This document shows, piece by piece, positions 1 to 5,323 of a stretch of DNA of 6,256 nucleotides. The notes below the pieces were generated by a model. It had not been told where the DNA came from, did no database searches, and saw only the letters and a program-made list of their open reading frames with translations. The DNA lies in contig CABUOH010000069.1 in the NCBI GenBank assembly GCA_902493085.1, forward strand, positions 1 through 6,256, given 5' to 3'. Each line of letters begins with the position of its first letter. Position 1 is the first letter of the stretch. The stretch is from an uncultured Sutterella sp. Its GTDB lineage: Bacteria; Pseudomonadota; Gammaproteobacteria; Burkholderiales; Burkholderiaceae_F. The translations under genes were made by a program, and so were the position numbers.

Positions 1-43
1 TGAAACTGCCGATGTTCACACTTATCGGTTCGTTGATTCTGAT

Positions 44-71
44 TTTTAAAGAGCAGTGCTTTCTCAAGCAC
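44..71 (-). promoter_or_regulatory. rrn antitermination site, boxB hairpin and boxA
   Basis: On the minus strand a perfect 6-bp hairpin with a GAGA tetraloop (GTGCTT/AAGCAC, 56-71) is followed directly by TGCTCTTTAAA (45-55), which matches the rrn boxA consensus TGCTCTTTAA. In known rrn operons boxA RNA binds NusB/NusE and lets RNA polymerase read through Rho-dependent terminators. The boxB-like hairpin followed by boxA is the classical nut arrangement. A GTGTGAA element about 20 nt further on could be the boxC-like part. Confidence 0.8.
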
Positions 72-80
72 AGAATTGAG

Positions 81-109
81 AGTTTATCATCTCATCAACT
101 CTTTGTCAA
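81..109 (-). promoter_or_regulatory. rRNA operon promoter P2 (proximal)
   Basis: On the minus strand the -35 is a perfect TTGACA (104-109), followed by a 17-bp spacer (87-103) and a -10 of TAAACT (81-86, 4 of 6 matches to TATAAT). Transcription would start near position 74, just upstream of the boxB-boxA element. Tandem promoters are typical of rrn operons, the proximal one usually giving basal expression. Confidence 0.7.
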
Positions 110-151
110 ATTTATTCGCTGTTGACTTGTCTTCGTCAGCGAAGGATTGGA

Positions 152-197
152 ATTAAACACCATCCGAGAGCGATTGTCAAGATTTTTTCGAAAAATA
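152..197 (-). promoter_or_regulatory. rRNA operon promoter P1 (distal) with UP-like element
   Basis: On the minus strand the -35 is a perfect TTGACA (175-180), followed by a 17-bp spacer (158-174) and a -10 of TTTAAT (152-157, 5 of 6). Immediately upstream is TATTTTTCGAAAAAATC (181-197), which resembles the UP-element consensus (T-rich block, short gap, A-rich block) bound by the RNA polymerase alpha C-terminal domains. This is a strong promoter by sequence, as expected for rRNA. The start site is inferred near 145. The sequence between -10 and start is not especially GC-rich, unlike E. coli rrn P1. Confidence 0.8.
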
Positions 198-211
198 CCG
201 CAAACACGGTA
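191..211 (-). terminator. intrinsic terminator of mobA
   Basis: On the minus strand, 26 nt past the mobA stop codon, TACCG/CGGTA pair as a 5-bp stem (196-200 with 207-211) around a 6-nt loop, followed at once by five T residues (191-195). The stem is short but the hairpin plus U-tract is well placed to end mobA transcription before the rrn promoters. The U-tract also lies inside the UP-like element of rrn P1. Confidence 0.55.
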
Positions 212-237
212 CTCCCTTAATTCCAGGACTGCAGTAC

Positions 238-864
238 TCATTCGTCGAACTCCAACTGCCGCAGCTCCTCATGCGAATTAATGTTCGCAAATGCAGATTC
301 TTCTCCCGTCCAATGCACATGCCCTCGCCCAAGCCTCTCAAACCATAAGCCAAGTTTACGGTCTCCGGCCGCCAAAAACGGACGCACAGCTTCCAAGGCG
401 CTCACGTGAACGAGCGAGATCGTGTTCTGGTCGAAGCCCCCCATCTCAATCGTGTAGGCTGATCTGCCGTCAAAAGCCTCTGCAAAAACTTCCAGAAGCG
501 TCTCCGGCACGAGCGGCACGTCGCAGGGAACCGTCAAAACCCATTCCACATCCTTCGCCTTCTCGGTTTTGAGGCATTCGTTGAGCGAATCTAGCGCTGC
601 AAGCGGTCCCGGAAAGTCTTCAAGCACGTCGGCGAAAACCTTTTGGGCACCCAAACTCACAAAAGCCTGCGCATCCCTGTTGGCAGACACCCAGACGCGG
701 GAAACCTGTCCGGCGAGCGTGCGAATGATCCGGCCCGCCATCGGCTCTCCCTTGAAGAGCACAAGCCCCTTGTTGACACCGCCCATTCTGGTGGCTCGTC
801 CGCCCGCCAACAACAGGCCGAGCGTATTCTCCATTGAAGGAGGCGATACTGCCGTCTTCGTCAT
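238..864 (-). CDS. mobA: molybdenum cofactor guanylyltransferase MobA
   Basis: MobA transfers GMP from GTP to the molybdenum-bound molybdopterin, releasing pyrophosphate, and so makes the (bis-)MGD cofactor used by DMSO-reductase-family enzymes such as nitrate reductases and formate dehydrogenases. It acts in the cytoplasm. The product is 208 aa, close to the usual ~190-200. Visible motifs: the nucleotide-binding loop LLAGGRATRMGGVNKG (residues 18-33), GPLAAL (86-91), the metal-binding PCDVPLVP (113-120, Asp115) and the C-terminal NINSHEEL (194-201). The usual GGxDKG here has Asn in place of Asp. I chose the ATG at 864 because GGAG lies 7 nt upstream; ATGs at 888 and 870 keep the same frame but lack a well-spaced ribosome site, and 834 lacks one too. 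It is divergent from moeA, of the same pathway, and ends just before the rrn promoters. Confidence 0.93.
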   Translation of the reverse strand: MTKTAVSPPSMENTLGLLLAGGRATRMGGVNKGLVLFKGEPMAGRIIRTLAGQVSRVWVSANRDAQAFVSLGAQKVFADVLEDFPGPLAALDSLNECLKTEKAKDVEWVLTVPCDVPLVPETLLEVFAEAFDGRSAYTIEMGGFDQNTISLVHVSALEAVRPFLAAGDRKLGLWFERLGRGHVHWTGEESAFANINSHEELRQLEFDE

Positions 865-946
865 GGCCATTCTCCGCCGACAGTACAACTGCCGCTAAAA
901 TTCAAGCATGGCCGCAACGACGGCCGATTCACTCAAGGATTTTGAC
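865..946. promoter_or_regulatory. mobA-moeA divergent intergenic control region
   Basis: These 82 bp separate the two preferred start codons and must hold or overlap the promoters of both genes. On the plus strand TAAAAT (896-901) is a good -10 candidate for moeA, but no convincing -35 sits 16-18 bp upstream; CCGACA (877-882) is too close. A start near 908 would give a ~40-nt leader carrying the AAGGA ribosome site (935-939). I see no clear sigma70 promoter for mobA on the minus strand. No Fnr-, ModE- or NarL-like palindrome stood out by eye. Confidence 0.3.
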
Positions 947-2188
947 ATGTCGAAAGCCATCCGTGCAGATTTTGATGACGTCACCCACGCCCTTCGAAGT
1001 CTCATCACCCCTGTTCAAGGCCCAAATGAGCCTGTGCCTCTGCTTGAAGCCGAAGGGCGCATTCTTGCCGAATGCGTCGTCGCTCATTTCGACTTCCCGC
1101 TTTTCGACAATTCGGCCATGGATGGTTTTGCACTTCGAACGGCTGACCTGCCGTCGGACCGCCCTGTCCAACTTCCCGTCTGCGGCATCGCCACAGCCGG
1201 CCATCCCTTTGAGGGCGACATTCCCAAAGGGGCTGCGCTTCGCATCATGACAGGGGCTCCCGTTCCCGCCGGACTCGATGCCGTCATTCCCATCGAACAG
1301 GTGCATGAAGAAGAAAACGGCATATTGATTGACGCCCCCAATCTCAAGCCAGGCACCAATGTCCGTCGTCAGGGCGAAATCTTCCGCTCAGGCGACACGC
1401 TGCTCCGCGCCCCCCGCCGGCTCACGCGGGGCGACCTAGGGTTGGCCGCGAGCCTCGGCTACTCCGACGTCGTCTGCCGGCCTGCCATTCGAGCAGCCGT
1501 CTTCTCCAGCGGCGACGAACTTGTTGAGCCCGGCGATGGACGCCCCCTTGCCGGCGGACGAATCTACAACGCCAATGGCACTTACGTTACGCTTGCCGCC
1601 CGTGCGCTCGGAATAGACGCTCGTTATTGCGGAATACTGCCTGACAACAAGCAAACCATCGAATCGCGCTTTCGAGAAGCTGCTGCCTCGAACGACCTGG
1701 TCATCTGCTCGGGCGGCGTCGGCCCTGGCGACTGCGACTTCACGGCCGCCGTCCTCAACCGTCTCGCCGACCTTCGGCACTACCACGTTGCACTCCGCCC
1801 CGGCAAGCCCTTTTCGTTCGGCTACTTCAAGGAAGCGAAATCACTCATACTGGGCCTTCCCGGCAATCCTGTCGCTTCAGCCACAAGTGCCGAAAATTTC
1901 CTGCGAACGGCCGCCGACGCCCTGCAGGGCATACATATAAAGCCATTAACCCTAACAGCCCGCCTTGATGGACGCATCAAGAGTCGCCCCGGTCGGCGCG
2001 ATTTCGTCCGCGGCACTCTGAACACAGCCGACGACGGCACGCTGATCTTCACACCTTGTCCTCAGCAGAGCTCGGCCTCACTCCTTAGCGTATCCCAAAG
2101 CAATGCGGCCGCCATCGTAGATGAAGCTGTCGAACTTCTACATGAGGGTGACAGCGTCCGCGTAGTCATTCCCCAGCAGCCTCTCTAA
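947..2188 (+). CDS. moeA: molybdopterin molybdenumtransferase MoeA
   Basis: MoeA inserts molybdate into adenylylated molybdopterin, releasing AMP, to give active molybdenum cofactor in the cytoplasm. The product is 413 aa, normal for the family. Visible motifs: FDNSAMDGFALR (53-64, with Asp59), MTGAPVPAGLDAVIP (101-115), SGDEL (188-192), the molybdopterin-binding signature GGVGPGDCDF (256-265; the more usual form is GGVSxGDYD), RPGKPFSFG (284-292) and GLPGNPVAS (303-311). A C-terminal beta domain follows (RRDFVRG, then SSASLLSVSQSN). I chose ATG 947 because AAGGA lies 7 nt upstream and the distance to the NSAMDG motif matches E. coli MoeA; ATG 908 in the same frame has no ribosome site. It is divergent from mobA and convergent with the phosphoesterase gene. 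Confidence 0.95.
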   Translation: MSKAIRADFDDVTHALRSLITPVQGPNEPVPLLEAEGRILAECVVAHFDFPLFDNSAMDGFALRTADLPSDRPVQLPVCGIATAGHPFEGDIPKGAALRIMTGAPVPAGLDAVIPIEQVHEEENGILIDAPNLKPGTNVRRQGEIFRSGDTLLRAPRRLTRGDLGLAASLGYSDVVCRPAIRAAVFSSGDELVEPGDGRPLAGGRIYNANGTYVTLAARALGIDARYCGILPDNKQTIESRFREAAASNDLVICSGGVGPGDCDFTAAVLNRLADLRHYHVALRPGKPFSFGYFKEAKSLILGLPGNPVASATSAENFLRTAADALQGIHIKPLTLTARLDGRIKSRPGRRDFVRGTLNTADDGTLIFTPCPQQSSASLLSVSQSNAAAIVDEAVELLHEGDSVRVVIPQQPL

Positions 2189-2230
2189 AGAAATCAAGGG
2201 CGTCGTCTCTGGTCGAGCGACGCCCTTGAT
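2187..2230. terminator. shared terminator between moeA and the phosphoesterase gene
   Basis: A perfect 13-bp inverted repeat, ATCAAGGGCGTCG (2193-2205) and CGACGCCCTTGAT (2218-2230), surrounds a 12-nt loop and begins 4 bp after the moeA stop. Read on the minus strand it is followed by a T-rich run (TTTCTTT, 2187-2193), as expected of an intrinsic terminator for the phosphoesterase transcript. On the plus strand the following bases (CATGACTTCT) are only weakly T-rich, so it would be less efficient for moeA. The phosphoesterase stop codon (2230-2232) touches the outer base of the stem. Confidence 0.75.
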
Positions 2231-3357
2231 CATGACTTCTGTTGCGACGGCTTTTTCGAACGCCCACGGCGATCCCGACCGCTTCCAGATCGCCGGGACC
2301 GGCTCGAACGCCTTTGTCGCTCCTCTTCGCACGGCTGCTTTACACCTTGCGAAACGACGTTCTCTTCAGTTTTTTGAGGTTCTCTGTCCGTCAGCACCCG
2401 GTGCGCCGCTTTCCCGACCTTCTGCACCTCGGAAAGCTCATTCAGTCTGGCCAATATCCTATCGCAAACCGGAAGAATGGCAGGCGTACAATCACACCCG
2501 GCAGGCACGAGCGAAATATGCCCGTCCTCATCGCGAACGATGATTGGATTCTTGTCGGACATGTACCGCCACTCGTCAGTCGCATGCAGGGCCGCCTCTT
2601 CCCTCGGATCAAGCCTTGCCGCCACCACCACCTCGCCTTTGAGATTCACAACTCCCTGATAACCGACCGCACGGGTAAAGATCGAACCCTGCAACCCGTA
2701 TGCGCGATCCTCGTGCTGATGACCGTGGAAAAACCACCGTACGCCCATCGTACGAGCCAATCTGTCAAGCGCGGAAAAACCCTTTTTGTGACATGAAGGC
2801 GCCTCGTGCGTAACCAGAATGTCAGCTTTCTGTCTCTGGAGGTTGCCAAAGACGGACGGAAAAATCGTGGATCTATGCCGGCGCGGCACGCCTCCCCTCC
2901 ACACATTCCCTTGACCGACACGACGCATGAAAGTTGCCGGACTGTAGTAGTTCGGATTCCCGTCCGGCATCCATATCTGGCCGCGAAAGACGCCCCCCAA
3001 ACCTCCGATGCGCATGCCCGCCACGCAGGCGACTCGACCGTGCAGATTGTGGCCAGCGAGTTCGCTCCGCCAGAGGCGATCATAAAATTCGTCCGAATCC
3101 GTATCGTGATTGCCCGGAATCCACCAGATGTCCGTATGGGCAAGCGCCTCTTCCAACACCTCGTGCAAAGGCGCCGGAGGCTGAAGGTCGCCAAGAATGA
3201 CCATGGCATCCGGCGAATAAAGCCGCGCCGCCTCGTTGATCTGATCAAACGTGCCGTGCGGATCGCCGCAGAAAAAAATGTCGGGCAAGTCCTTGAGACT
3301 CGTGCGGCGATGTCGCCTACCGCGATGTCTTCTCGCTTTGACCTGCTCTTGCGTCAT
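2230..3357 (-). CDS. calcineurin-like metallophosphoesterase with basic N- and C-terminal tails
   Basis: A two-metal phosphoesterase whose substrate I cannot name. The 375-aa product has the whole motif series of the superfamily: GDPHG (31-35), ILGDLQ (54-59), PGNHD (81-85), LVTHEAPS (181-188) and FHGHQHED (210-217), so it should be catalytically active with Mn/Fe-type metals. No signal peptide or membrane segment is evident, so it is probably cytoplasmic. Unusual parts: an Arg/His-rich N-terminus (residues 8-18), a linker with clustered Cys (288, 290, 298) and a C-terminal tail from ~345 dominated by Arg, Ser and Lys. I chose ATG 3357, with AGGA 9 nt upstream; the in-frame ATG at 3447 lacks a ribosome site and would overlap the upstream regulator gene by 31 bp. 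It is probably co-transcribed with that WYL regulator. Confidence 0.88.
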   Translation of the reverse strand: MTQEQVKARRHRGRRHRRTSLKDLPDIFFCGDPHGTFDQINEAARLYSPDAMVILGDLQPPAPLHEVLEEALAHTDIWWIPGNHDTDSDEFYDRLWRSELAGHNLHGRVACVAGMRIGGLGGVFRGQIWMPDGNPNYYSPATFMRRVGQGNVWRGGVPRRHRSTIFPSVFGNLQRQKADILVTHEAPSCHKKGFSALDRLARTMGVRWFFHGHQHEDRAYGLQGSIFTRAVGYQGVVNLKGEVVVAARLDPREEAALHATDEWRYMSDKNPIIVRDEDGHISLVPAGCDCTPAILPVCDRILARLNELSEVQKVGKAAHRVLTDREPQKTEENVVSQGVKQPCEEERQRRSSRSRRSGSGRDRRGRSKKPSQQKS

Positions 3358-3393
3358 GATTGAAGTTCCTGTTTGCGGTCGATGCGCAGGCGA

Positions 3394-3410
3394 GCCGCTC
3401 AATGAGCGGC
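3394..3410. repeat. perfect hairpin between the WYL and phosphoesterase genes
   Basis: GCCGCTC and GAGCGGC (7 bp, GC-rich) flank a 3-base loop. It lies in the 59-bp gap between the WYL stop and the phosphoesterase start. There is no T-run after it on either strand, so it is not a standard terminator. It could be an mRNA-processing or stability element, or a protein-binding palindrome. Confidence 0.6.
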
Positions 3411-3416
3411 GCTGCC

Positions 3417-4394
3417 TCAGTATCGACTCAATGTCTTTTGGAGACATTCACGGACTTCGCGGCGCAGTTCATCAGGCCCCTCAACAACGACGTGCTCTCG
3501 CCAGCGGAAAATATCGCCGATGAGTTCAGTCGGGTTCGTGTAAGGAACCTTCAGAACCACTTCGTCGCCCTGCTCGGTGAGCGTCTGCTTCGGATGCCAT
3601 GTTTCACGCTTGAGATACGGCGCCGCCTCAGCATCGAACCGCAACACGGCAAGCTTCGGATCTCCACTCATGAAAAGACCGTAGCTCTGATTGAGATTGC
3701 GCTCAATCATGTGAAGCGGCACGCGCTTGGCCGGCGTGCCCATCACGACGACTCGCCTGACATTGTCTATGGCGAACGTTCTCAGGGCGTTCGTGGCATG
3801 ACAGAAAGCATCGAGGTACCAGTGATTTCGGTAATGAACCAAACGCAGAGGCGAGACCTCACGATAGGACTCCGTCTTACGCGCGCGGCTGTAGTACGAG
3901 ATCTGCAACCGCTTGCGTTCAAAGAGGGCGCTCCCAATCGTCAGAAAGGCTTCGGGCTCTCCATGAATCACCGAGGGATCGATGATCTTGACGCGACCGA
4001 GCATCTCGCGCGGTGTCTTTCCGCCTAGGCTCAGCAACCCCGCCACGCGCGAGCGCAGCGGTTCGAGATCCTTGAAAATAACCGAAGACTTGTCTTTGGA
4101 CAGCGCCTTGAGCATGTCGATCGTCTTCACGAGGACATAAAGCTCCTGAGCGGAAAACCAGAATCTCTGACACTCGGAACCCATGCCGGACTTGGCCGTT
4201 GGCAGATCATAGAGATAGCCGCCGCGCGTTCGTGAATATACGATCGGAGCCTTCAGTTCCTTTCGCATGTAGCGTAGGTCGCGCTTGATCGTGGGGATAC
4301 TGACCTTCAAGACATCCTGCAGTTCCTGAAGCGTGACGACGCTTTTGTCACTAAGCAGTCGATCAATCAGAACTCTGCGCATGCTGTCCTGCAT
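3417..4394 (-). CDS. WYL-domain helix-turn-helix transcriptional regulator
   Basis: A DNA-binding regulator of the DeoR-like HTH plus WYL family, whose WYL domain generally senses a ligand, often a nucleic acid or nucleotide. The product is 325 aa from this start, a typical length. Visible parts: an N-terminal winged HTH (residues ~21-45, TLQELQDVLKVSIPTIKRDL), the WYL core around residues 150-230 with SPLRLVHYRNHWYLDAF (181-197), and a C-terminal WCX-type extension ending in VVVEGPDELRREV. I prefer ATG 4394: it puts the HTH at the usual distance from the N-terminus and has GGTGA 8-9 nt upstream. An ATG at 4433 (338 aa) is in frame with a weaker AGAAG, but codons 2-7 there form a stable hairpin. 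The stop is 59 bp before the phosphoesterase start, suggesting one operon in which it regulates itself and its neighbour. Confidence 0.88.
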   Translation of the reverse strand: MQDSMRRVLIDRLLSDKSVVTLQELQDVLKVSIPTIKRDLRYMRKELKAPIVYSRTRGGYLYDLPTAKSGMGSECQRFWFSAQELYVLVKTIDMLKALSKDKSSVIFKDLEPLRSRVAGLLSLGGKTPREMLGRVKIIDPSVIHGEPEAFLTIGSALFERKRLQISYYSRARKTESYREVSPLRLVHYRNHWYLDAFCHATNALRTFAIDNVRRVVVMGTPAKRVPLHMIERNLNQSYGLFMSGDPKLAVLRFDAEAAPYLKRETWHPKQTLTEQGDEVVLKVPYTNPTELIGDIFRWREHVVVEGPDELRREVRECLQKTLSRY

Positions 4395-4414
4395 TTGTTG
4401 GCTCACCCAAAACT

Positions 4415-4430
4415 GTCCGCCGAAGCGGAC
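4415..4430. repeat. perfect hairpin/palindrome at the 5' end of the WYL gene
   Basis: GTCCGC and GCGGAC (6 bp) flank a 4-base loop; in minus-strand RNA this is a C(UUCG)G tetraloop, an exceptionally stable fold. It directly follows the upstream candidate ATG (4433) and lies about 20 bp before the preferred ATG (4394). The run after it on the minus strand (AGTTTTGGG) is too weak for a good terminator. It may be an operator for autoregulation or a leader structure. Confidence 0.55.
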
Positions 4431-4496
4431 CATGCTGATACTTCTTGAAAAACTGTGCCGGGTGAAGCCGTGAATGCTTCCCCTGCTATGGAACTC

Positions 4497-4505
4497 ATTG
4501 TATCA
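4497..4505 (-). promoter_or_regulatory. candidate extended -10 promoter for the WYL-phosphoesterase unit
   Basis: On the minus strand TGATACAAT is an extended -10 (TGn plus TACAAT, 5 of 6 to TATAAT). No good -35 hexamer is present 16-18 bp upstream, which is common for extended -10 promoters. A start near 4490 would leave a ~95-nt leader before ATG 4394. The rest of the 150-bp gap (4434-4583) shows only weak short inverted repeats and no convincing lolA terminator. Confidence 0.4.
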
Positions 4506-4583
4506 GCTCAAAGAACGATCCTCGGTGAGACTTTCCCGCACCACAACCCAAGACGATCGGGTGTTGCGTTGAGAACTGTACAT

Positions 4584-5213
4584 TCAGAACGCCGAGTTGA
4601 CGACCTCTGTGCCTTCAGGAATCTCCAGCTTGAATGAGGCGGGATCCATATTCTCGCGCACGATGTTGCCGAATACCAGAGACGTGCGTTGCGCGAAGGT
4701 GTCAACGAGCTGCATGCGGACAAGCTCCCCCTTGTCGTCAAACTCAATCTGCACGGATTCAAAAGAGCCGTCGGATTTTTTAGGACGAGCTTCAAGCACC
4801 GTACTTGAAATCTCCGTCACGTTCCAATCCTCTTCGAGATTGCGCTCTCCGAACAAGATGGCCGCCGGCGTGGAAGGAAGTGCTCCCTTCAGCGCCTTCT
4901 GCGTTACTTGGAAGAGTTCCGGATCATGAATCCACAGGGTTTCGCCATCGCTCATGATGCGTTGGACATAGGGCTTTTCATAAGTCCACTCGAAGCGCCC
5001 CGGACGCATGAAGCGGAAACTGCCTGAAGACGGCTTCGCAGCCTCAAACCCCGAGCGATCCCTCACTGTTTGTGTAAAGGTACCGCGAGCGCTTGAAGTC
5101 GACTTTAGAAAATGCTGCAGCTTGGCGAGAGAGCCCCCCGTTGTAGCTTTCTCGGCGGAAAGTACTGCAGCTGGCGCGAGACAAAGTCCGATAACGATCG
5201 TACGACGCTTCAT
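4584..5213 (-). CDS. lolA: outer-membrane lipoprotein carrier protein LolA
   Basis: LolA is the periplasmic chaperone that takes lipoproteins released by the LolCDE ABC transporter and hands them to LolB at the outer membrane. The 209-aa product has a Sec signal peptide (KRR, then a hydrophobic stretch to about residue 19, cleavage likely after ALSA-type residues around 20) and then the single-domain LolA fold: LAKLQHFLKSTSSARGTFTQ near the mature N-terminus, GSFRFMRPGRFEWTYEKPY with the hallmark F-x-W-x-Y and PGRF, SDGETLWIHDPEL, and the closing EIPEGTEVV. ATG 5213 is the only start in this frame; only a weak GGA lies 5 nt upstream, so translation may depend on coupling to a short upstream frame. 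ftsK lies upstream in the same direction, a common proteobacterial order. Confidence 0.95.
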   Translation of the reverse strand: MKRRTIVIGLCLAPAAVLSAEKATTGGSLAKLQHFLKSTSSARGTFTQTVRDRSGFEAAKPSSGSFRFMRPGRFEWTYEKPYVQRIMSDGETLWIHDPELFQVTQKALKGALPSTPAAILFGERNLEEDWNVTEISSTVLEARPKKSDGSFESVQIEFDDKGELVRMQLVDTFAQRTSLVFGNIVRENMDPASFKLEIPEGTEVVNSAF

Positions 5214-5263
5214 AGAAATCCGGCGCGGAAGCCTCTGTCTTGGGACAGGGGAGGAAGCGCCAT
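5210..5263 (-). CDS. possible 17-codon leader peptide coupled to lolA
   Basis: A short frame, MALPPLSQDRGFRAGFL, begins at an ATG abutting the strongest Shine-Dalgarno-like run in the region (AAAGGAGG, minus strand, 5264-5271) and its TGA overlaps the lolA ATG as ATGA, the layout of translational coupling. Against it, there is no spacer between the SD run and its ATG, which normally weakens initiation. The SD run can also pair with TCCTCC inside the frame (5250-5255 with 5263-5268, 7-nt loop). It may be chance. Confidence 0.25.
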   Translation of the reverse strand: MALPPLSQDRGFRAGFL

Positions 5264-5292
5264 CCTCCTTTCTGAGTTCGGTTAAATAAGTT

Positions 5293-5323
5293 CTTCTCTT
5301 TTCGAGAAGCGTGATTTTTTTTT
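5293..5323. terminator. hairpin with nine-T run in the ftsK-lolA gap
   Basis: CTTCTC (5293-5298) and GAGAAG (5304-5309) form a 6-bp stem with a 5-nt loop, followed on the plus strand after 5 nt by nine consecutive T (5315-5323). Its best reading is a plus-strand terminator, although no plus-strand gene is visible just before it. On the minus strand it has the A-tract upstream and a weak T-rich stretch (AACTTATTTAA) downstream, so it may partly end ftsK transcription as a bidirectional terminator. Confidence 0.4.

Larger units (their letters stand above)
1..145 (-). other. 5' leader of an rRNA operon (16S gene outside window)
   Basis: The minus strand here reads as the leader of an rrn transcript running out of the left edge. 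It lies downstream of two tandem promoters, and contains a boxB-like hairpin, a boxA core (TGCTCTTTAAA) and then a CCGATAAGTGTGAA stretch resembling sequence I associate with betaproteobacterial rRNA leaders and spacers. The presence of promoters favours a 5' leader over the 16S-23S spacer. A 7-bp inverted repeat (115-121 with 137-143) lies between the two promoters. No mature rRNA sequence is visible, so the 16S start must lie beyond position 1. The transcript start from the distal promoter is inferred at about 145 from its -10 position. Confidence 0.75.

Noticed and set aside
1..237. tRNA or mature rRNA within the left edge
   Set aside because: No cloverleaf or 16S/23S 5' sequence is visible; the segment is explained by promoters and leader.
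908..910. Upstream ATG as the moeA start
   Set aside because: No ribosome site precedes it, while ATG 947 has AAGGA at 7 nt and gives a normal MoeA N-terminus.
2646..3248. Minus-strand frame of about 200 codons inside the phosphoesterase gene
   Set aside because: It is a shifted frame within the gene that carries all five catalytic motifs; its own translation is Arg/Ser-rich and featureless.
3447..3447. Upstream ATG as the phosphoesterase start
   Set aside because: It would overlap the WYL gene, lacks a ribosome site and adds 30 residues translated through the intergenic hairpin.
3360..4028. Long plus-strand open frame (about 220 codons) opposite the WYL gene
   Set aside because: It lies wholly antisense to a clearly recognisable WYL protein and the intergenic hairpin, and its product has no recognisable domain; it follows from the codon bias of the real gene.
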